A stretch of 64,000 nt of DNA. Source: DSQK01 sp964550175. GTDB lineage: Archaea; Nanobdellota; Nanobdellia; Woesearchaeales; ARS49. Shown here one piece after another: positions 42,272 to 49,866 of this stretch (position 1 is its first letter; every line of letters starts with the position of its first letter). The position numbers and the translations under genes were made by a program. The DNA lies in the NCBI GenBank assembly GCA_964550175.1, contig CAZJXP010000001.1, positions 496,001 to 560,000 on the forward strand, in the 5' to 3' direction. A model generated the notes under the pieces. That model had not been told where the DNA came from. It worked only from the letters and a program-made list of their open reading frames with translations, and did no database searches.

Positions 42272-43096
42272 CTAATTGATCTTTGCGTCGACAGAAACGC
42301 GATAGACATGCGGGCTTTGCTGCCCGACGCGCATGATGTCAATAATCTTGCATGTTCTCTTCGCATCTTTGCACGCTTGCTTGACGAGCTCGGCGGCAGG
42401 CTCGAACGCGTCCTGATGCGCGAACGTGTAGAAATGTAGCGTAGCTCCTTTTGCGCAGACTCTTAACGCGCCCGGCAAGAACTCCATGCCCGTCAACGGC
42501 AATGGCATAATCACTCGGTCGAACCGTTCCTTTGTTTTCGCGCACCAGGATTTTGCGTTTGCTTTAATTGCAGTCACTTTGTTGTCAAGCTTGTTCAGCG
42601 CAATGTTTTTCAGCGCCAATTTGTGCCCGACAGGGTTGAGCTCGATTGCCGTAACGTGCTTCGCCTTCGAATGCTTTGCGATGACCAATGCGTACGGGGC
42701 AACACCTGAGAATAGGACAAGCACGCGCTCTCCTGGCTTAATGAGCTTCGTGATGCGCAAGCGTTCTGAGCTCAATCTAGGCGAGAAATACACTTTGTCA
42801 ACGTCGACGAGCATACTTAATCCGCTTTCCTTGTGGACCGTTAGCGTCCTTTTTTCGCCTGCGAGCAAACGCACCTTTTGCACACGAAACTTTCCACCGT
42901 GGCCTCCGGCCTTGGTCGCGACGACTTTAAACGAAGGATTTGCTGACAGGAATGCGTTCGCGATAAGCTTTTCGCACTTCTTCAGCTCGCGAGGAATTTC
43001 AAGAATCGCAATATCCCCAACCGAATCGAAACTTCTGCCAAGCAGCTCAAACTCGTTCTGAGAAAGCTTCCCTTTGAGCGATTGTTTGAAGTCCAT
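42272..43096 (-). CDS. trm5: Trm5-type tRNA (guanine37-N1)-methyltransferase
   Basis: 274 residues of the Trm5/Taw2/Met-10 family. Seen are GDIAILEIPREL, VDVDKVYFSPRLSSERLRI, the SAM-binding VLVLFSGVAPYALVIAKHS, IELNPVG and the catalytic-loop MPLPLTGMEFL. Trm5 methylates G37 of tRNA to prevent frameshifting; some family members (Taw22/Taw2) act in wyosine synthesis, and the two cannot be told apart safely here. It is the last gene of a four-gene minus-strand run, two bases after FEN1. Confidence 0.87.
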   Translation of the reverse strand: MDFKQSLKGKLSQNEFELLGRSFDSVGDIAILEIPRELKKCEKLIANAFLSANPSFKVVATKAGGHGGKFRVQKVRLLAGEKRTLTVHKESGLSMLVDVDKVYFSPRLSSERLRITKLIKPGERVLVLFSGVAPYALVIAKHSKAKHVTAIELNPVGHKLALKNIALNKLDNKVTAIKANAKSWCAKTKERFDRVIMPLPLTGMEFLPGALRVCAKGATLHFYTFAHQDAFEPAAELVKQACKDAKRTCKIIDIMRVGQQSPHVYRVSVDAKIN

Positions 43097-43098
43097 GG

Positions 43099-44130
43099 TC
43101 AGAAAAACTTTGACAATCCCTGCTGTTGTCGTTGCTCCTTCACTTTCATCAATTCATTAAGTGTGTTTTCCACTCGTTCGGCACTGAAATCATGCTCTTC
43201 CACCAATAATTTTGTCACCGCATCAATGTTCGGGGATTGTGATGCGAGGTCGTACTCCGTCGCGACTGCAGGGGTCTTGAACAGAGCAAAAATCTCGTTC
43301 CAATCCGTGTCAAAGTGGTCTTCCCATTTGACCTCGCGAAACACGGCCGCGGGATCTTTGTGCTCCGTCACGAGCTTGAGCGCCTTCTTCGGCCCGATGC
43401 CCTTGATGCCGCCCACATTGTAGTCCGTGCCGACAAGCATCGCCAACGCGATAAGCTGGTCTTGGGAGAGCTTTAATGTCGAAAGCACGTCCTTGAGCTC
43501 GATAATCTCAGGTCGCACCGTGATGTACGCAAGCTGGCCTGGCTTCTTGCGTTTGCCTGTGATTGCGAGGTTCCTTACCAATCGTGGTGCGCCAAACACG
43601 AGGCTGTCGGCATCCTGGCTCGCGCAAGCCCAGACTTCCCCTTGCTTTGCAAGATGCGCAGCTTGCGCTTCTCCTTCGCCCGTGCCTTGCACAACAGGCA
43701 ACCCTAATGCCTGCACAAGCTTTCTCGCTTCAGCAATCATTTCCTTCGTGAGATGAATTGACCGTGCGGCGTACTTTTTCATGCCGTCAACGTCCTCTTC
43801 CTTCATCGCGATGCTGTATTTCGCCTCGGCTGCGGCTTTGAGATCCGAGCGACGCTGTTGCTCCGCTTTCTTGAGGATAGGTGGCTTGCCGTCAAACACA
43901 AAACACGGCTTAATGCCCAACTGCATAAGCTTGGTCGTGCGCGAGAACAGTCCTATGAGATGGCTCGTAACCTGTCCTTTCCGGTCAGTCAACGACGCCC
44001 CATCAGGACCGCGAATCGTCGCGAGAAATTGATACAAAAAAAGACTGGTGTCAATGGCAACGCGTTTGCCTTTCAGCTGAACTAGGTCGATTTCGGTTTT
44101 CGGGACAAGCTCAAATATCTTGACGCCCAT
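43099..44130 (-). CDS. fen: Flap endonuclease 1 (FEN1)
   Basis: 343 residues. Metal-binding residues are at the expected places: D27 (VAIDTSL), D80 (CFVFDGKPP), the GEGEAQAA glutamates, SQDADSL and VGTDYN, followed by the helix-hairpin-helix IKGIGPKKAL. The C terminus QQGLSKFF (336-343) is a PCNA-interaction peptide. It removes RNA-DNA flaps during Okazaki fragment maturation. It lies in an operon with a lipoprotein and an unknown gene upstream and Trm5 downstream. Confidence 0.96.
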   Translation of the reverse strand: MGVKIFELVPKTEIDLVQLKGKRVAIDTSLFLYQFLATIRGPDGASLTDRKGQVTSHLIGLFSRTTKLMQLGIKPCFVFDGKPPILKKAEQQRRSDLKAAAEAKYSIAMKEEDVDGMKKYAARSIHLTKEMIAEARKLVQALGLPVVQGTGEGEAQAAHLAKQGEVWACASQDADSLVFGAPRLVRNLAITGKRKKPGQLAYITVRPEIIELKDVLSTLKLSQDQLIALAMLVGTDYNVGGIKGIGPKKALKLVTEHKDPAAVFREVKWEDHFDTDWNEIFALFKTPAVATEYDLASQSPNIDAVTKLLVEEHDFSAERVENTLNELMKVKEQRQQQGLSKFF

Positions 44131-44142
44131 TCGCGACCCGGT

Positions 44143-44745
44143 TTAGACGACTTGGATGGAAATCGTCAGATCCCCACTGTAGTCCTGGTCAACCTGAAAA
44201 TATTCCCCTTGGTGGAACACATTCAGCTCGAACTCGTATGTTCCTTTCGGCGCAGGGGTCCCGTCCGCAAAGTCCATCACCTTAATGACAACAGGCACTT
44301 TTTCCTGTTCACCCGGGCTAAGACGCGTGACAAAAAACTCATTCTGGCTTATCCAGCCCGCGACCTGCTGAGCGTTTGCTGAATCAATCGTGTTCGTGCC
44401 TTTGTCATACGCACGCTTGAACGTCAGCACCGGAAGGAAATTGTCCGAGTCAATCAATCGGTTAGTGAAACCCAACCCAAACACTTTGAACTGCCCAGGA
44501 GATAATTTCGCAAAATTTTCGGTTAAAAAGTATTTGGTGACACTGGTGAGCCCCTTGTCAAGCTTCGTCTTTGTTTCGCTTGGCATTGAGTAGTCATCCG
44601 CGGGGACACTGGGCGCAGGGGTTATGTCTGCTGACGCGACTTCAGGCGCAGAATCCATCGGCGCATCCGGAAGCGTCTGCAGCGCGGGCTGGCTGCACGC
44701 AGCGAGCACCATCAGCAATAATGTCAGAATCGCGAGTTTCTTCAT
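44143..44745 (-). CDS. Lipoprotein of unknown function, 200 aa
   Basis: The signal peptide ends in the lipobox VLAAC, with acylated C17. A Pro/Ala/Asp-rich linker (about 20-50) leads to a domain of about 145 residues (FKVFGLGFTNRLIDSDNFLP; ISQNEFFVTRLSPGEQEKVP; GTYEFELNVFHQGEY). This resembles a beta-sandwich of the kind used in archaeal surface proteins. It lies between a predicted DNA-linked gene and FEN1 with gaps of 11 and 12 bases, an odd operon partner. Confidence 0.82.
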   Translation of the reverse strand: MKKLAILTLLLMVLAACSQPALQTLPDAPMDSAPEVASADITPAPSVPADDYSMPSETKTKLDKGLTSVTKYFLTENFAKLSPGQFKVFGLGFTNRLIDSDNFLPVLTFKRAYDKGTNTIDSANAQQVAGWISQNEFFVTRLSPGEQEKVPVVIKVMDFADGTPAPKGTYEFELNVFHQGEYFQVDQDYSGDLTISIQVV

Positions 44746-44756
44746 GTTTTCCCCTC

Positions 44757-45761
44757 CTATGCCACACGCGCGAATATCAGTCCGCGCAAATCCTTCGCCA
44801 ACAATTCTTGGCCTTTCTTGTTCAATTCCCCCGGCGCGAACAGCGCGGCGGGCAGCTTCTTGAGCTGACCTTGAATAAATGCCGCGTTCAAATCAGCATC
44901 AGTGAGCTTCGACTTATTGCGCGCTTTAGCGTAATAAATCAAACTCCCCACCGGACTCGGGATCTCGAGCACGAGATCGTAGTCCTGCTTCTTCTTCACC
45001 ATCACGTATTCGAGTATTTTAATGTTGCTCTTAGAGCAAAATCCCTGAAGCTGCTGGAAAAACGCATCAGTGAGCGCCGGGTCTTCAAGCACCTGCTGCG
45101 CAACAGGAACTGACTGTGGAACCTGCACAGAAGAAGTCTGACGCGGAACGTCACGGACGGGCTGCGCCTGGGCAAAAGACGCCTGTGGAATTGAAACGGG
45201 CGGCGCGGCAACCTGCGCAACTTCGGGCTTCACTTTTTTCACGCGAGGACGCTTGACCGGAGCGGGTTGCGCCAAATGAGTGGATTGGAGCGGAGCTTGC
45301 TGAACAGGAGCCTGCGGTTCAAGAATTGAACGGATGATGTTTGACGCGTCCGCGTCCGTTAGTTGATGCCACTTCCAGAATATCTCGGTTATGCCATCGT
45401 GCGTGACGTTCAGCGGGTACGCAAAATCCTTGAGCTGGCGCAACGAAACCCTAGTGATCGCTTCTTGGGATGTATCTCTAATTATTTTCTGCTGCTGAAG
45501 TAATTCAAGCGTGCGGCGGTCCTTTTCGTTCAGACTCGCGAGAAAATTCATCAGCATCGGCTCCTGACCCGGGATAAAATACAGTGGAGACCCGCCGACC
45601 TTGAGACCCGACACTTTCAGGCTACCCTTGCTCACGAGCTCGCTGAGCATCGCGCTCGCCATCAGAATGTTGGTTCCGACCTCTTTTGAGATGTGGACGG
45701 GAAGCACCGGGCCCTTGCTGCGGATGAACGCAAGCACCTTATCCCGATAGTCAAGAACCAT
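44757..45761 (-). CDS. HTH protein with low-complexity linker and possible Mrr-like C-terminal domain, 334 aa
   Basis: Residues 1-60 look like a winged helix (DKVLAFIRSKGPVLPVHISK, then SGLKVGGSPLYFIPGQE). A second helical region (about 70-145) precedes a Pro/Gln/Val/Lys-rich linker (about 150-225). The last 100 residues (YDLVLEIPSPVGSLIYYAKA, then ALFAPGELNKKGQELL) have the alpha/beta pattern of Mrr/PD-(D/E)XK-like domains, but a full catalytic set is not evident. It is the first gene of the lipoprotein-FEN1-Trm5 run, with a TATA box 27 bases upstream. A DNA repair or regulatory role is inference. Confidence 0.72.
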   Translation of the reverse strand: MVLDYRDKVLAFIRSKGPVLPVHISKEVGTNILMASAMLSELVSKGSLKVSGLKVGGSPLYFIPGQEPMLMNFLASLNEKDRRTLELLQQQKIIRDTSQEAITRVSLRQLKDFAYPLNVTHDGITEIFWKWHQLTDADASNIIRSILEPQAPVQQAPLQSTHLAQPAPVKRPRVKKVKPEVAQVAAPPVSIPQASFAQAQPVRDVPRQTSSVQVPQSVPVAQQVLEDPALTDAFFQQLQGFCSKSNIKILEYVMVKKKQDYDLVLEIPSPVGSLIYYAKARNKSKLTDADLNAAFIQGQLKKLPAALFAPGELNKKGQELLAKDLRGLIFARVA

Positions 45762-45782
45762 TGGAGTTTTGCGACGAGAAAC

Positions 45783-45793
45783 GCTATTTAAAG
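45783..45793 (-). promoter_or_regulatory. TATA box of the HTH-lipoprotein-fen-trm5 operon
   Basis: Minus-strand CTTTAAATAGC is centred 27 bases before the ATG at 45761. Confidence 0.6.
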
Positions 45794-45808
45794 ATTATTG
45801 TGATAGGG

Positions 45809-46324
45809 TTACTGGCGCGGAGGAAGCCAGGCGACGTCCCAGTAGCTCACGTCCTCATCGTCGTCAACGACAGCGAGGAGCAAGTGCTTCTTCACGCTGT
45901 GCGCGACACGATTCTTTGCCGCGAATTCGCGCCAGTTCAACTGTTGGCGCTCATGCACCGGGTAGACCGTCCACTTCGCGTGCGTGTTATTGGAGGGTGT
46001 GTACACCCTGAAGTCCGCGCCGAACTTCAAGCCCGTCTTCACGATGTAGCCTTGGTTGCGCAAATCACGGTAAACGACATAGCTCGTCCAGAAATCGCGC
46101 GTGCCTTTTTTTGCGAGCGCGAGCAATGATTTGAATGAAACCGGCTTGTTGCGAACATCCACGACCGAAAGTTTCTTTGTTTCGAGCAAATACAGCGCTT
46201 CGATGAGCGAAAGACTAACGGAACCATTCGCAAGTGGGTTACCGAACTCCTTTTTCTGCAATATCCGCGCGGTCGCAGAATTCTCCGTGATGACTCGACG
46301 CTGCTCGACGAATGCCTTGACCAT
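45809..46324 (-). CDS. endA: tRNA-splicing endonuclease (EndA)
   Basis: 171 residues. The C-terminal half has the full catalytic signature: DLRNQGYIVKTGLKFGADFR and VYTPSNNTHAKWTVYPV (Tyr and His), then KNRVAHSVKKHLLLAVVDDD (Lys). This enzyme cuts introns from pre-tRNA and pre-rRNA at bulge-helix-bulge sites. The length fits the alpha-4 homotetramer type. ATG 46324 is used, with GGTGG six bases upstream; an in-frame TTG at 46330 is less likely. It shares a palindromic promoter with RNase Z. Confidence 0.94.
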   Translation of the reverse strand: MVKAFVEQRRVITENSATARILQKKEFGNPLANGSVSLSLIEALYLLETKKLSVVDVRNKPVSFKSLLALAKKGTRDFWTSYVVYRDLRNQGYIVKTGLKFGADFRVYTPSNNTHAKWTVYPVHERQQLNWREFAAKNRVAHSVKKHLLLAVVDDDEDVSYWDVAWLPPRQ

Positions 46325-46343
46325 GCGCAACCACCCTTTTAAT

Positions 46344-46370
46344 GCTTTAAAAAGATTATCTTTTTAAAGC
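46344..46370. promoter_or_regulatory. Perfect palindrome carrying back-to-back TATA boxes for endA and RNase Z
   Basis: Two 13-base arms, GCTTTAAAAAGAT and ATCTTTTTAAAGC, are exact reverse complements around a single T. Each arm holds a TTTTTAAAG TATA element centred about 25 bases from one of the two start codons (46324 minus, 46390 plus). The two tRNA-maturation genes therefore have mirror-image promoters. Confidence 0.75.
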
Positions 46371-46389
46371 CCGTCGTGAACGAACCCTC

Positions 46390-47280
46390 ATGCAAATCAC
46401 CATGCTGGGAACAAGCGCGATGGTGCCCACCAAGGAACGAAACCACGCCGCGGTGTTTCTCGAGTACAAAGCGCAAGGCATCCTGTTCGACTGCGGCGAA
46501 GGCACGCAGCGCCAGTTCAAGATGGCAGGCATTCCGATGACCAAAGTCACGCACCTGCTGCTCACGCACTGGCACGGCGACCACTGCCTCGGGCTTCCGG
46601 GGCTGCTGCAAAGCCTTGGCGCGATGGAATACTCCGGGAAACTGCACCTCTACGGCCCGCCAAAAACAAAGTACCACATGGAACGCATGTTCGAAGCATT
46701 TGTTTTCGACCACCGCATCGACATCGAAGTGCACGAGACGTCCGGCGGCATCATCCACGACAACGAGGACTTTTATCTCGAGGCATTGCCGCTCGACCAC
46801 AAGATTCCCTGCCTCGCATTCGCGTTCGTCGAGAAAGATCGGCACCGCATCAACATGGTCGCGCTCAAGAAGCTCGGCGTGCCCGAAGGCCCGCACCTCA
46901 AGACGTTACAGGAAGGCGAGAACATCGAGTACAATGGGAAACGCATCCTTGCGCGCGAAGTCACATCCCTGGTCACGGGAAAGAAAGTAGCATATGTTAC
47001 GGATACGCGACTGTGCGAAAACGCGATCACTATTTCGAAGAACGCGGATATCGTCATCTGCGAAAGCTCCTATGCGCAGGATTTGCAGGAAAAGGCGCGA
47101 GAGCACCGGCACCTTTCCGCTCATGACGCGGGAATGATCGCAAGTCGAGCAAATGCAAAGAAACTCGTCTTGACCCATTTTTCGGCGCGGTACAAGAGCA
47201 CGCACGAAGTCGAGCAGGACGCGCGCGACGTGTTCGACAACGTCATCGCGGCGAAAGACTTGATGAAGATTACTGTTTAA
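46390..47280 (+). CDS. rnz: Ribonuclease Z (tRNA 3' endonuclease)
   Basis: 296 residues of the metallo-beta-lactamase fold. The metal-binding HWHGDH motif is at residues 60-65, followed by AFVFDHRIDIEVHE (exosite region), the conserved VAYVTDTR aspartate and the THFSARY histidine. It removes 3' trailers from pre-tRNA. The leaderless start is fixed by the palindromic promoter. The final codons overlap the convergent histone gene by 11 bases. Confidence 0.95.
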   Translation: MQITMLGTSAMVPTKERNHAAVFLEYKAQGILFDCGEGTQRQFKMAGIPMTKVTHLLLTHWHGDHCLGLPGLLQSLGAMEYSGKLHLYGPPKTKYHMERMFEAFVFDHRIDIEVHETSGGIIHDNEDFYLEALPLDHKIPCLAFAFVEKDRHRINMVALKKLGVPEGPHLKTLQEGENIEYNGKRILAREVTSLVTGKKVAYVTDTRLCENAITISKNADIVICESSYAQDLQEKAREHRHLSAHDAGMIASRANAKKLVLTHFSARYKSTHEVEQDARDVFDNVIAAKDLMKITV

Positions 47281-47467
47281 TATCTGATGCTTGCACTGTT
47301 TTTCTGCCTGAGACCATCGCGGCGCTCACGGCCTTTTTTGCGATACTCTCAGCATGCGTTTCGAGAATCTCTTTCAGCGCGACTTTCGCGTCTTCTGACA
47401 CACGCTCGGCGCCCGCTTTCTTGAGCAAAGCTTCCATCGTTGCCAAGGGAAGAAGTCTGTCTGCCAT
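47270..47467 (-). CDS. Archaeal histone, short C terminus
   Basis: A 65-residue histone fold with the typical KKAGAERVSEDAKVALKEIL and SGRKTVQASDIK signatures (the RKT motif contacts DNA). Known archaeal histones usually continue with several residues after DIK (LAxxRFKK or LAxK), forming the end of helix 3. Here the chain stops at DIKQ, because the end of the gene overlaps the RNase Z stop region. The TATA box lies 25 bases upstream, so the mRNA is leaderless. Confidence 0.92.
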   Translation of the reverse strand: MADRLLPLATMEALLKKAGAERVSEDAKVALKEILETHAESIAKKAVSAAMVSGRKTVQASDIKQ

Positions 47468-47484
47468 GAGGTTTTGCTGCCGGG

Positions 47485-47498
47485 ATTCTTTTTAATGG
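47485..47498 (-). promoter_or_regulatory. TATA box of the histone gene
   Basis: Minus-strand CCATTAAAAAGAAT is centred about 25 bases before the ATG at 47467. Confidence 0.5.
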
Positions 47499-47601
47499 TT
47501 TCTAAGAAAAAATGAGCCTAACTAAACGAATGAACCAAACGACCTGGGCGAACCAACGTGAAGGAAGCCTAAAGCTCACTGGACAGTGCCCAACGAAAAC
47601 C

Positions 47602-47610
47602 ACTTAAAGC
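47602..47610 (+). promoter_or_regulatory. TATA box of hjc
   Basis: ACTTAAAGC is centred 25 bases before the ATG at 47631 and argues against the in-frame upstream ATG at 47586, which it follows. The rest of the spacer (47499-47600) holds nothing I can identify. Confidence 0.5.
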
Positions 47611-47630
47611 AAGATTCATGCGATTTCGCC

Positions 47631-48041
47631 ATGAGCCGCAAAAGCAAGGGGATTTCTGCCGAACGGGAACTTATCCATCTGTTCTGGGGCACAGGCAGCT
47701 GGGCAGCCATTCGTGTGGCCGGATCGGGCGCAATCAAATATCCGGTACCTGATGTCCTTGCGGCGAACAATCTGCGCAAACTCGCCATCGAGTGCAAGAG
47801 CACCAAAAGCAAGCAGCAGCATCTCGATAAGGATCAAGTGGATGGACTGCGCGAGTTCGCGACCAAGTTCGGGGCGGAAGCTTGGATCGGCGTGCGGTAC
47901 AACAACCTGGGCTGGAAGTTCATCAGCCTCGAAGATCTGAAAGAGACCCCGCTCGGCTTTTCTGCGAACCACAGCCACACCGAGTCCAAGGGGCTCACCT
48001 TCGAGGAGCTCACCGGAAGGTTCAAGACGGAAGATTTATAA
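47631..48041 (+). CDS. hjc: Holliday junction resolvase Hjc
   Basis: 136 residues of a PD-(D/E)XK nuclease that cuts four-way junctions in recombination and fork repair. The catalytic residues are visible: E11 (GISAERELIHLFW), D41 (YPVPDVLA), E54 and K56 (IECKSTK), and QVDGLREFATKFGAEAWIGV follows. The start at 47631 fits both the TATA position and the family's usual N terminus. The TFE promoter overlaps its last codons. Confidence 0.95.
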   Translation: MSRKSKGISAERELIHLFWGTGSWAAIRVAGSGAIKYPVPDVLAANNLRKLAIECKSTKSKQQHLDKDQVDGLREFATKFGAEAWIGVRYNNLGWKFISLEDLKETPLGFSANHSHTESKGLTFEELTGRFKTEDL

Positions 48042-48044
48042 ATC
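48034..48044 (+). promoter_or_regulatory. TATA box of the TFE gene
   Basis: ATTTATAAATC overlaps the hjc stop. Initiation near 48065 leaves about 12 bases before the GTG start. Confidence 0.55.
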
Positions 48045-48076
48045 GGCGAAAACGGATTTTCTTCGGAGTTGAAGAC

Positions 48077-48598
48077 GTGCCTGCATCTGGTAAAATAATC
48101 GAAAACGTAGTCAGCCAGCTCATCGGTGACGACGTGCTGCCGCTGGTCAAAGCGCTCAAGAACAAGAAGAACGTCTCCGAATTCAAGCTCGCGAGCACCA
48201 TCCGCCGCGAAATCAACCTCACGCGGAACATGCTCTATCGTCTGTACGATCACAATCTCGTCAGCTTCGGCCGCAAGAAGGACAAGAAGAAGGGCTGGTA
48301 CATCTACTACTGGACGTTCAACCTGAAGCGAATTAAGTACCTTGCCGAGGACTTGAAGAAAAAACGATTCGAGAAGCTCACCGAACGACTGCAGCGCGAA
48401 CAGACGACGCAATTCTTCTCCTGCGAAACGGGCTGCATCCGATTGAGCTTTGAGCAGGCGACAGACTTTGAGTACAAATGTCCCGAGTGCGGCAAGCTGC
48501 TCAACCAAGAAGACAACGCGAAGAAGATTCTCGAAATCAAGAAGGAATTGCTGCAGCTCGAGAAAGAGCTGAAGGCGAAGAAAAAGAAATCAAAGTAA
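48077..48598 (+). CDS. tfe: Transcription factor E alpha (TFE), GTG start
   Basis: 173 residues. A winged helix (about 5-90; VSEFKLASTIRREINLTRNM, then GWYIYYWTFN), a helical linker and a C-terminal zinc ribbon (CETGC and CPECG) end in a coiled coil of Lys and Glu. TFE stabilises the open promoter complex. No ATG exists near the family start. GTG at 48077 is chosen because GGAG lies eight bases before it and a TATA box sits 38 bases upstream. A T-tract follows the stop. Confidence 0.92.
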   Translation: MPASGKIIENVVSQLIGDDVLPLVKALKNKKNVSEFKLASTIRREINLTRNMLYRLYDHNLVSFGRKKDKKKGWYIYYWTFNLKRIKYLAEDLKKKRFEKLTERLQREQTTQFFSCETGCIRLSFEQATDFEYKCPECGKLLNQEDNAKKILEIKKELLQLEKELKAKKKKSK

Positions 48599-48612
48599 TC
48601 TTGTTTTTCATT

Positions 48613-49350
48613 CTAGAATAGCCACGGATAATGGTGCGAGACTTCTGCAATGAATCGCTCGTGTGAAAGTATTCCTAATTCGGAAATGATGCCGGTTATT
48701 TTTTCCGGGGCAATCGACTCGAATGACGCAGTGAAGTGGTGCGTCGATTTTCCTCTTGCTTTCAGCAAGTTGTCTTCGTGGCCTTTCAACAATGCGATGC
48801 TCGGGTGCTTATCATACTGAAACCCTGTGGCGAACGCGTAGACGGGAATTCCGCGGCTGTGCGCCAACTCGGCGAGCAGTTCAACCCCCATCTGACCAAC
48901 AATGCCTTGCGAGGTTATGACTGTGACTGGCAAGATAACAACGTCAACGTGTTTGATTAATTGGCGGGCGGCAAGCGGGTCGTATTGAACGGAGGGTAAT
49001 GAGAGCGTGTGGTGCCCAAGCACGTGCACCGTGACCCCCTTCGGAAGCATTTGCACGATTTCTGGCGCAATGATGGTGCCTACTTGAGTTCGTGATTTTA
49101 ACCGCAAACGGGCGGTCTCTATCGCATGAAGCTGAGCGGATCGATAGGAACCTTTGCAGCGCTGGATACGCTCCAGAATCGATTCTTTCGTCCCTTTTGA
49201 AACGGCGAGCACTGAGTTGCAGACGTTATGGACTGCAGGATTGTACGGAATGCTGGAACGCTTTACGACCGTCTGCAACGCAACGTGAAGCTTCGATTCG
49301 TCTGCGCGATGCACGGCCGCGTCAAGCGCGTCCAGAACCGTAAGGGCCAT
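48613..49350 (-). CDS. eIF2B/ribose-1,5-bisphosphate isomerase-like protein, 245 aa
   Basis: The C-terminal half (VDVVILPVTVITSQGIVGQM, then GVELLAELAHSRGIPVYAFA) matches the Rossmann-type domain shared by eIF2B regulatory subunits, MtnA and archaeal R15P isomerase. The N-terminal half is helical, as in that superfamily. It is shorter than canonical members (about 300-340 residues). The usual D-A-I-T motif reads T-V-I-T here, so the isomerase catalytic Asp may be absent. It could be a non-catalytic member. It starts two bases after a small membrane-protein gene. Confidence 0.75.
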   Translation of the reverse strand: MALTVLDALDAAVHRADESKLHVALQTVVKRSSIPYNPAVHNVCNSVLAVSKGTKESILERIQRCKGSYRSAQLHAIETARLRLKSRTQVGTIIAPEIVQMLPKGVTVHVLGHHTLSLPSVQYDPLAARQLIKHVDVVILPVTVITSQGIVGQMGVELLAELAHSRGIPVYAFATGFQYDKHPSIALLKGHEDNLLKARGKSTHHFTASFESIAPEKITGIISELGILSHERFIAEVSHHYPWLF

Positions 49351-49352
49351 GC

Positions 49353-49544
49353 TTAGCGCTTGCGGATAGAGCGTTCAATCTTGAGCTCTTCCTTGACAAT
49401 GCGCTGCGCCATGCGCTCGATGTGGTCTTCAATTCGTGCGACTCTGCGCTCCATGAGAACAAGGATGCGGAGCGAATAGACAATAGCGGCAAGCGTACCT
49501 ACAATAATCGCCAATGTGATCCTAAGAATAACATCTTCAACCAT
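49353..49544 (-). CDS. Small membrane protein, 63 aa
   Basis: One hydrophobic helix (about 8-30) is followed by a charged, helical and probably coiled-coil tail (ERRVARIEDHIERMAQRIVK) that would sit in the cytoplasm. No family is recognised. A TATA box (CTTTTTAAACTCC at 49582-49592) and the ribosome binding site GAGAGGTGA support it as a real gene, co-transcribed with the eIF2B-like gene downstream. Confidence 0.68.
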   Translation of the reverse strand: MVEDVILRITLAIIVGTLAAIVYSLRILVLMERRVARIEDHIERMAQRIVKEELKIERSIRKR

Positions 49545-49581
49545 ACAGTCACCTCTCTTGAGCGAGATTATGTTGGAAGGA

Positions 49582-49592
49582 GTTTAAAAAGG
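49582..49592 (-). promoter_or_regulatory. TATA box of the 63-aa membrane protein / eIF2B-like unit
   Basis: Minus-strand CTTTTTAAACT lies about 43 bases before the ATG at 49544. The leader contains GAGAGGTGA. Confidence 0.5.
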
Positions 49593-49607
49593 TTGTGCTA
49601 AGACTAC

Positions 49608-49865
49608 TTACTTGCTCAAACGATTTTCAAGCGTTTTCTTGATTTCGTCAAGTTTCTTATTCGAATCTAAGGAAATCTGTCGCTGTTGTGCCTCGCCAAT
49701 ATCTTTCGTAATTGTACGACCCGCATAAATTAAGCCAACCCCACTCGCGACATTGAAGTAATCTCGTTTAGCTATTCCGTAAATGAGCGTTCCAAATCCA
49801 ACAAGAAGCGAACTCGAGCCAATAAAAGCATAAATTTTTGTGGGCATGTCGATTGGTTGAACCAT
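49608..49865 (-). CDS. Small membrane protein, 85 aa
   Basis: Two short hydrophobic stretches (about 9-27 and 36-50) could form a hairpin in the membrane. The C-terminal 35 residues are a charged helix (AQQRQISLDSNKKLDEIKKT). The start lies one base after the TrmB stop, so it is co-transcribed with TrmB paralog 2. The family is unknown. An in-frame ATG at codon 7 is an alternative start. Confidence 0.65.
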   Translation of the reverse strand: MVQPIDMPTKIYAFIGSSSLLVGFGTLIYGIAKRDYFNVASGVGLIYAGRTITKDIGEAQQRQISLDSNKKLDEIKKTLENRLSK

Positions 49866-49866
49866 C

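Noticed and set aside
47499..47600. Possible tRNA in the histone-hjc spacer, from a GGTTCGCCC-like T-loop on the minus strand
   Set aside because: No acceptor stem or D-arm can be paired with it. No tRNA or rRNA gene was seen anywhere in the window.
47586..47630. Upstream ATG of hjc at 47586
   Set aside because: It precedes the TATA box, and the added residues do not belong to the Hjc family.
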